Source: JAVJUS01 sp040220455 (GTDB taxonomy: Bacteria > Pseudomonadota > Alphaproteobacteria > DSM-16000 > Inquilinaceae). Taken from it: DNA of 64,000 nt. Shown piece by piece: positions 60,732 through 64,000 of this stretch (position 1 is the stretch's first letter; each line of letters opens with the position of its first letter). Both the position numbers and the translations under genes were made by a program. The DNA is taken from contig JAVJUS010000132.1 of assembly GCA_040220455.1 (NCBI GenBank), positions 1-64,000 of the forward strand. The letters run 5' to 3'. Below the pieces are notes generated by a model. The model did no database searches, was not told the DNA's origin, and was given only the letters and a program-made list of their open reading frames with translations.

Positions 60732-60969
60732 GGCCACCTCTCCTCCTCGATGTCCGGGCCGGGCCGAGTCGCCGCGCTCCCGGGGGGCGCCCGTGTCCCG
60801 ATCGCTGCGTGCGGAATAGCGCACGGAGCGTGAACCGGGACGCCAACGCTGTCGGGCCTCCGGGAGAACGAACGCGCGCGCGCCGGCGAAGATCCGGACC
60901 ATCGCGCAGTCGGCCCCGGGACGGCAACCGGCGCGCCTCGGTCTCCGCCCTTTGCGCCGGGCGGGAATG

Positions 60970-61005
60970 CGAAAGGCGGCCCGCCAGGAAACGGACCGCC
61001 TTTCG
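60970..61005 (-). terminator. Terminator of the sugar ABC operon
   Basis: On the minus strand, CGAAAGGCGG (61005-60996) pairs with CCGCCTTTCG (60979-60970), ten perfect pairs with a 16-nt loop, about 45 nt after the ATPase stop. The rest of the 317-bp gap 60732-61048 holds no gene I can support. Confidence 0.6.
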
Positions 61006-61048
61006 AGGCAGGCACCGGCTTCGGCCGGCCGCGAGCCTCACGCGAGCA

Positions 61049-61929
<881 letters not shown>

Positions 61930-61930
<1 letters not shown>

Positions 61931-63048
61931 CACCGCGCCTCCGTCGCTTTCTTGCGGATGTAGTTGTTCGACAGGACCGCGATGACCAGCATCGCGCCCA
62001 GGAACACCTTGAACCAGTCGGTGTTCACGCCGGTGTAGAAGATGCCCATCTGCACCGTGCCGAAGATCAGCGCGCCCAGCATGGCGCCGATCGCCGAGCC
62101 GTAGCCGCCGGTCAGCAGGCAGCCGCCGATGACCGCGGCGCTGATCGCCTCGAGCTCCTTGAGCAGGCCGCGGTTGGTATCGGCCGAGCCCGCGTCGAGC
62201 ACCTGGATCACCGCGACCAGGGTGGCGACCGAGGCGGTGATGACGAACAGCGAGATCTTCACGCGGTTGACCGGCACGCCGACATTGCGCGCGGCCGACT
62301 TGTCGCCGCCGGCGGCGTAGATCCAGTTGCCGTAGCGCGTGCGCAGCAGCACCCAGGTCGCCACGGCGCCGAGGACGAAGAACCAGACGATCGACATCGG
62401 CACGCCGCTGACCAGCGGCAGGCCGTCGAGACGTTGTCCGACCACGCCGATACTCGACAGCCAGACGAACAGCCCCTGCAGCACCTCGCCGCCGAACAGC
62501 GGGGCGAGGAAGTCGCCCTCCGCCGCGTCGCCGACGCCGGAGACCTGGGTCCGCCCGGTCAGCAGCCGGGTGAAGCCGATCGTGGCGCCGCGCAGGATGA
62601 ACAGGCCGCCCAGCGTCACGATGAAGGAGGGCAGCCCGGTGGTGACCACCAGCCAGCCGTTGCCGAGCCCCACCAGGACGGCGACGCCGAAGGCCAGCAG
62701 GATGCAGAGCCACATCGGCCAGCCCCAGACCACGGCCGGGATGGCGACGACCATGCCGGCCGCGGCGATCATCGAACCGATCGACAGGTCGAACTCCCCG
62801 CCGATCATCAGCAGCGCGACGCCGATCGCCAGAATGCCGAGCAGCGAGGAGACCTCGAGGAAATTGATGATGCCGCGGGCCGAGAACATGCCCGTCCCGC
62901 CTGCGACGATCCCGAAGAAGACGAAGACGAGGACGGCGCCGGCAACGGCACCCAGCTCCGGGCGGCCCAGCGCTTTCTTGACGAAGGGCGTCTTGCTCAG
63001 ACGCTCGTCGCCGTCCGCGGTCGCCGGGGCCGCAGTGGTTTCGGCCAT
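61930..63048 (-). CDS. Sugar ABC transporter permease (CUT2 type)
   Basis: A 372-residue permease with about ten spans. IGVALLMIGGEFDLSIGSMI and GLPSFIVTLGGLFILRGATI are the CUT2 (RbsC/FrcC) signatures, and NVGVPVNRVKISLFVITASV lies in the cytoplasmic loop. It is followed by the ATPase and preceded by the binding protein gene, giving the usual SBP-permease-ATPase order on the minus strand. GGGGAG lies 8 nt before the start. Confidence 0.93.
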
Positions 63049-63134
63049 GTCCGGAACTCCCCAAGGAGGGGCCGGGGAGCCGGCCCGCGCGGTCGAAGGT
63101 GCGGACCGGCTCCAGCGGCAGGGTCAGTCAGGAC

Positions 63135-64000
63135 TCAGCGGTAGCCTTCGGCGGCCAGGTCGATCACCCGCTGCGCGTTGTCCGGCGTGACGAAGCCCGG
63201 GCCGGTCAGGACCGTGCCCGACGGCATGACGCCGTACTTGGCGTTCTGGACGAGCAGCGTGACCGGCAGATAGCCCTGGAGATACTGCTGCTGGTCGATC
63301 GCGAAGCTCATCTTGCCGTCGACCAGGGCCTGGAGCACCGTCTCGGAAAGATCGAAGGTCCCGAAATTGACGGTACCGACGCCGCCCATCTCCTCCAGCG
63401 CGGCGAGCGTGGGCTCGGCGGCGGTCGGGCCGAGCGCCAGGATGCCGCCGGTGTCGGGGTTCTGCGTCAGAAAGGCGACGACCGCGTTGCGGATCTCTGT
63501 CGGGTCCATCGAGACGGCCAGCACCTCGACCTCGGCGCCCTCGCCCAGCCCGTCGGTGAAGCCCTCGCAGCGCAGGTCGAGCGCGACGTTGCCGACCTCC
63601 TGGTTGACGCAGATCGCCTTGGAGACGCCGGCGTCCGCCATGCGCTTGCCGCCGCCCAGGCCGGCCTCGTACTCGGTCTGGCCGACATGGGCGCCGATGC
63701 CGAGCTCCTCGCGGACGTCGGAGCCGGAATTGAGCGAGATCACCGGAATGCCGGCGGCCACCGCGTTGCGGATCGAGTCGCCCAGCGCGTCGGCGTCGGG
63801 CACGGAGACCGCCAGGCCGTCGGGTTGGGACGCGGCGGCCGCGTCGATGAGCTGGCCCATCTCGACCATGTTGAAGGTCGACGGCGCGCGGTACTCGACC
63901 GTCGCGCCGGTATCCGCCTGGGCCGCGTCGACGCCGTTCTTGACCACCGACCAGAACGGATCGGCGGCCTGGCCGTGGGTCACGACGACGATGCGGATGT
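63135..64000 (-). CDS. Sugar ABC transporter substrate-binding protein, 5' end cut by the window
   Basis: 288 codons of a periplasmic binding protein of the ribose/galactose (Peripla_BP_4) type are visible; the signal peptide and the first strand lie beyond 64000, where the frame stays open (IRIVVVTHGQAADPFWSVVK). Landmarks: DGLAVSVPDADALGDSIRNA, GIPVISLNSGSDV, GTVNFGTFDLSETVLQALVD and FAIDQQQYLQGYLPVTLL. The ligand is a sugar or polyol but cannot be named. Confidence 0.92.
   Translation of the reverse strand, partial: IRIVVVTHGQAADPFWSVVKNGVDAAQADTGATVEYRAPSTFNMVEMGQLIDAAAASQPDGLAVSVPDADALGDSIRNAVAAGIPVISLNSGSDVREELGIGAHVGQTEYEAGLGGGKRMADAGVSKAICVNQEVGNVALDLRCEGFTDGLGEGAEVEVLAVSMDPTEIRNAVVAFLTQNPDTGGILALGPTAAEPTLAALEEMGGVGTVNFGTFDLSETVLQALVDGKMSFAIDQQQYLQGYLPVTLLVQNAKYGVMPSGTVLTGPGFVTPDNAQRVIDLAAEGYR

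Overview
The window is a very GC-rich chromosomal segment, densely coded on both strands, of a kind typical of Alphaproteobacteria and most like the Rhodospirillales. Pointers are the ChvG/ChvI two-component system beside a regulatory PTS (HprK, EIIA-Man, HPr, enzyme I), CarD, an alphaproteobacterial-type RpoH, a SUV3-like helicase next to an S4 protein, the 7Fe ferredoxin FdxA, and a short S24 regulator of the kind common in this class. I see no rRNA, tRNA, CRISPR array or transposase. The assignment is inference from gene content; no marker phylogeny could be run.

Layout. 1-950: three overlapping minus-strand genes of a phage-like module running off the left edge, divergent from an S24 regulator (1128-1760). 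1.8-6.5 kb: ilvE-type aminotransferase, GNAT, FkbM methyltransferase, LysR regulator and a DUF1624 membrane protein. 6.5-9 kb: a thiosulfate unit (TsuA-like YeeE transporter plus exported rhodanese). 9.5-17.9 kb: a compact biosynthetic operon, the most interesting part of the window. 17.9-19.8 kb: two peptide-type ABC permeases. 19.8-24.1 kb: pterin dehydratase, HigBA-like toxin-antitoxin, VOC/WYL pair, PAS protein, aldo-keto reductase. 24.3-29.2 kb: transglutaminase, GH15 enzyme, HtpG. 29.3-34.5 kb: membrane protein, exported esterase, CadC/TPR regulator, exported unknown. 34.6-45.9 kb: housekeeping block (helicase, Hsp15-like, TerB-like, FdxA, CarD, a phosphatase-fold protein lacking metal ligands, RpoH, adenylate cyclase, nuclease, proline iminopeptidase). 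46.1-54.1 kb: chvI-chvG, an SH3/PPC protein, then hprK-rapZ-EIIA-HPr-EI. 54.2-60.7 kb: LysR, a membrane SRPBCC/XRE pair, YejA-like binding protein, ATP-grasp protein, interspersed with REP-like repeats. 60.9-64.0 kb: sugar-type ABC transporter cut by the right edge.

Central biological story. The 9.5-17.9 kb operon encodes a LysE-type exporter, a 2-oxoglutarate oxygenase with an intact HxD motif, an alpha/beta-hydrolase with a cysteine nucleophile elbow (SyrC/CmaE-like position), a stand-alone adenylation domain whose pocket reads DAFWLGGTFK (one conservative change from the classical valine code), two free-standing carrier proteins, a SyrB2/CytC3-like non-heme iron halogenase with HxA in place of HxD, a zinc deacylase of the succinylglutamate desuccinylase/aspartoacylase family, a GNAT and a type II thioesterase. 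Read together, it should load a branched aliphatic amino acid (probably Val) on a carrier, chlorinate it at an unactivated carbon, shuttle it between carriers, tailor and release it, and export it as a small non-proteinogenic amino acid. There is no condensation domain, so a free or N-acylated amino acid, not a peptide, is the expected product. This combination matches no characterised cluster I can name exactly.

Other points of note are a REP-like repeat family (seven units at four loci) that supplies the stop codon of two genes, a two-hairpin element at 24.2 kb, a RapZ whose P-loop lysine is replaced by leucine, and a non-standard gene order around chvGI/PTS.
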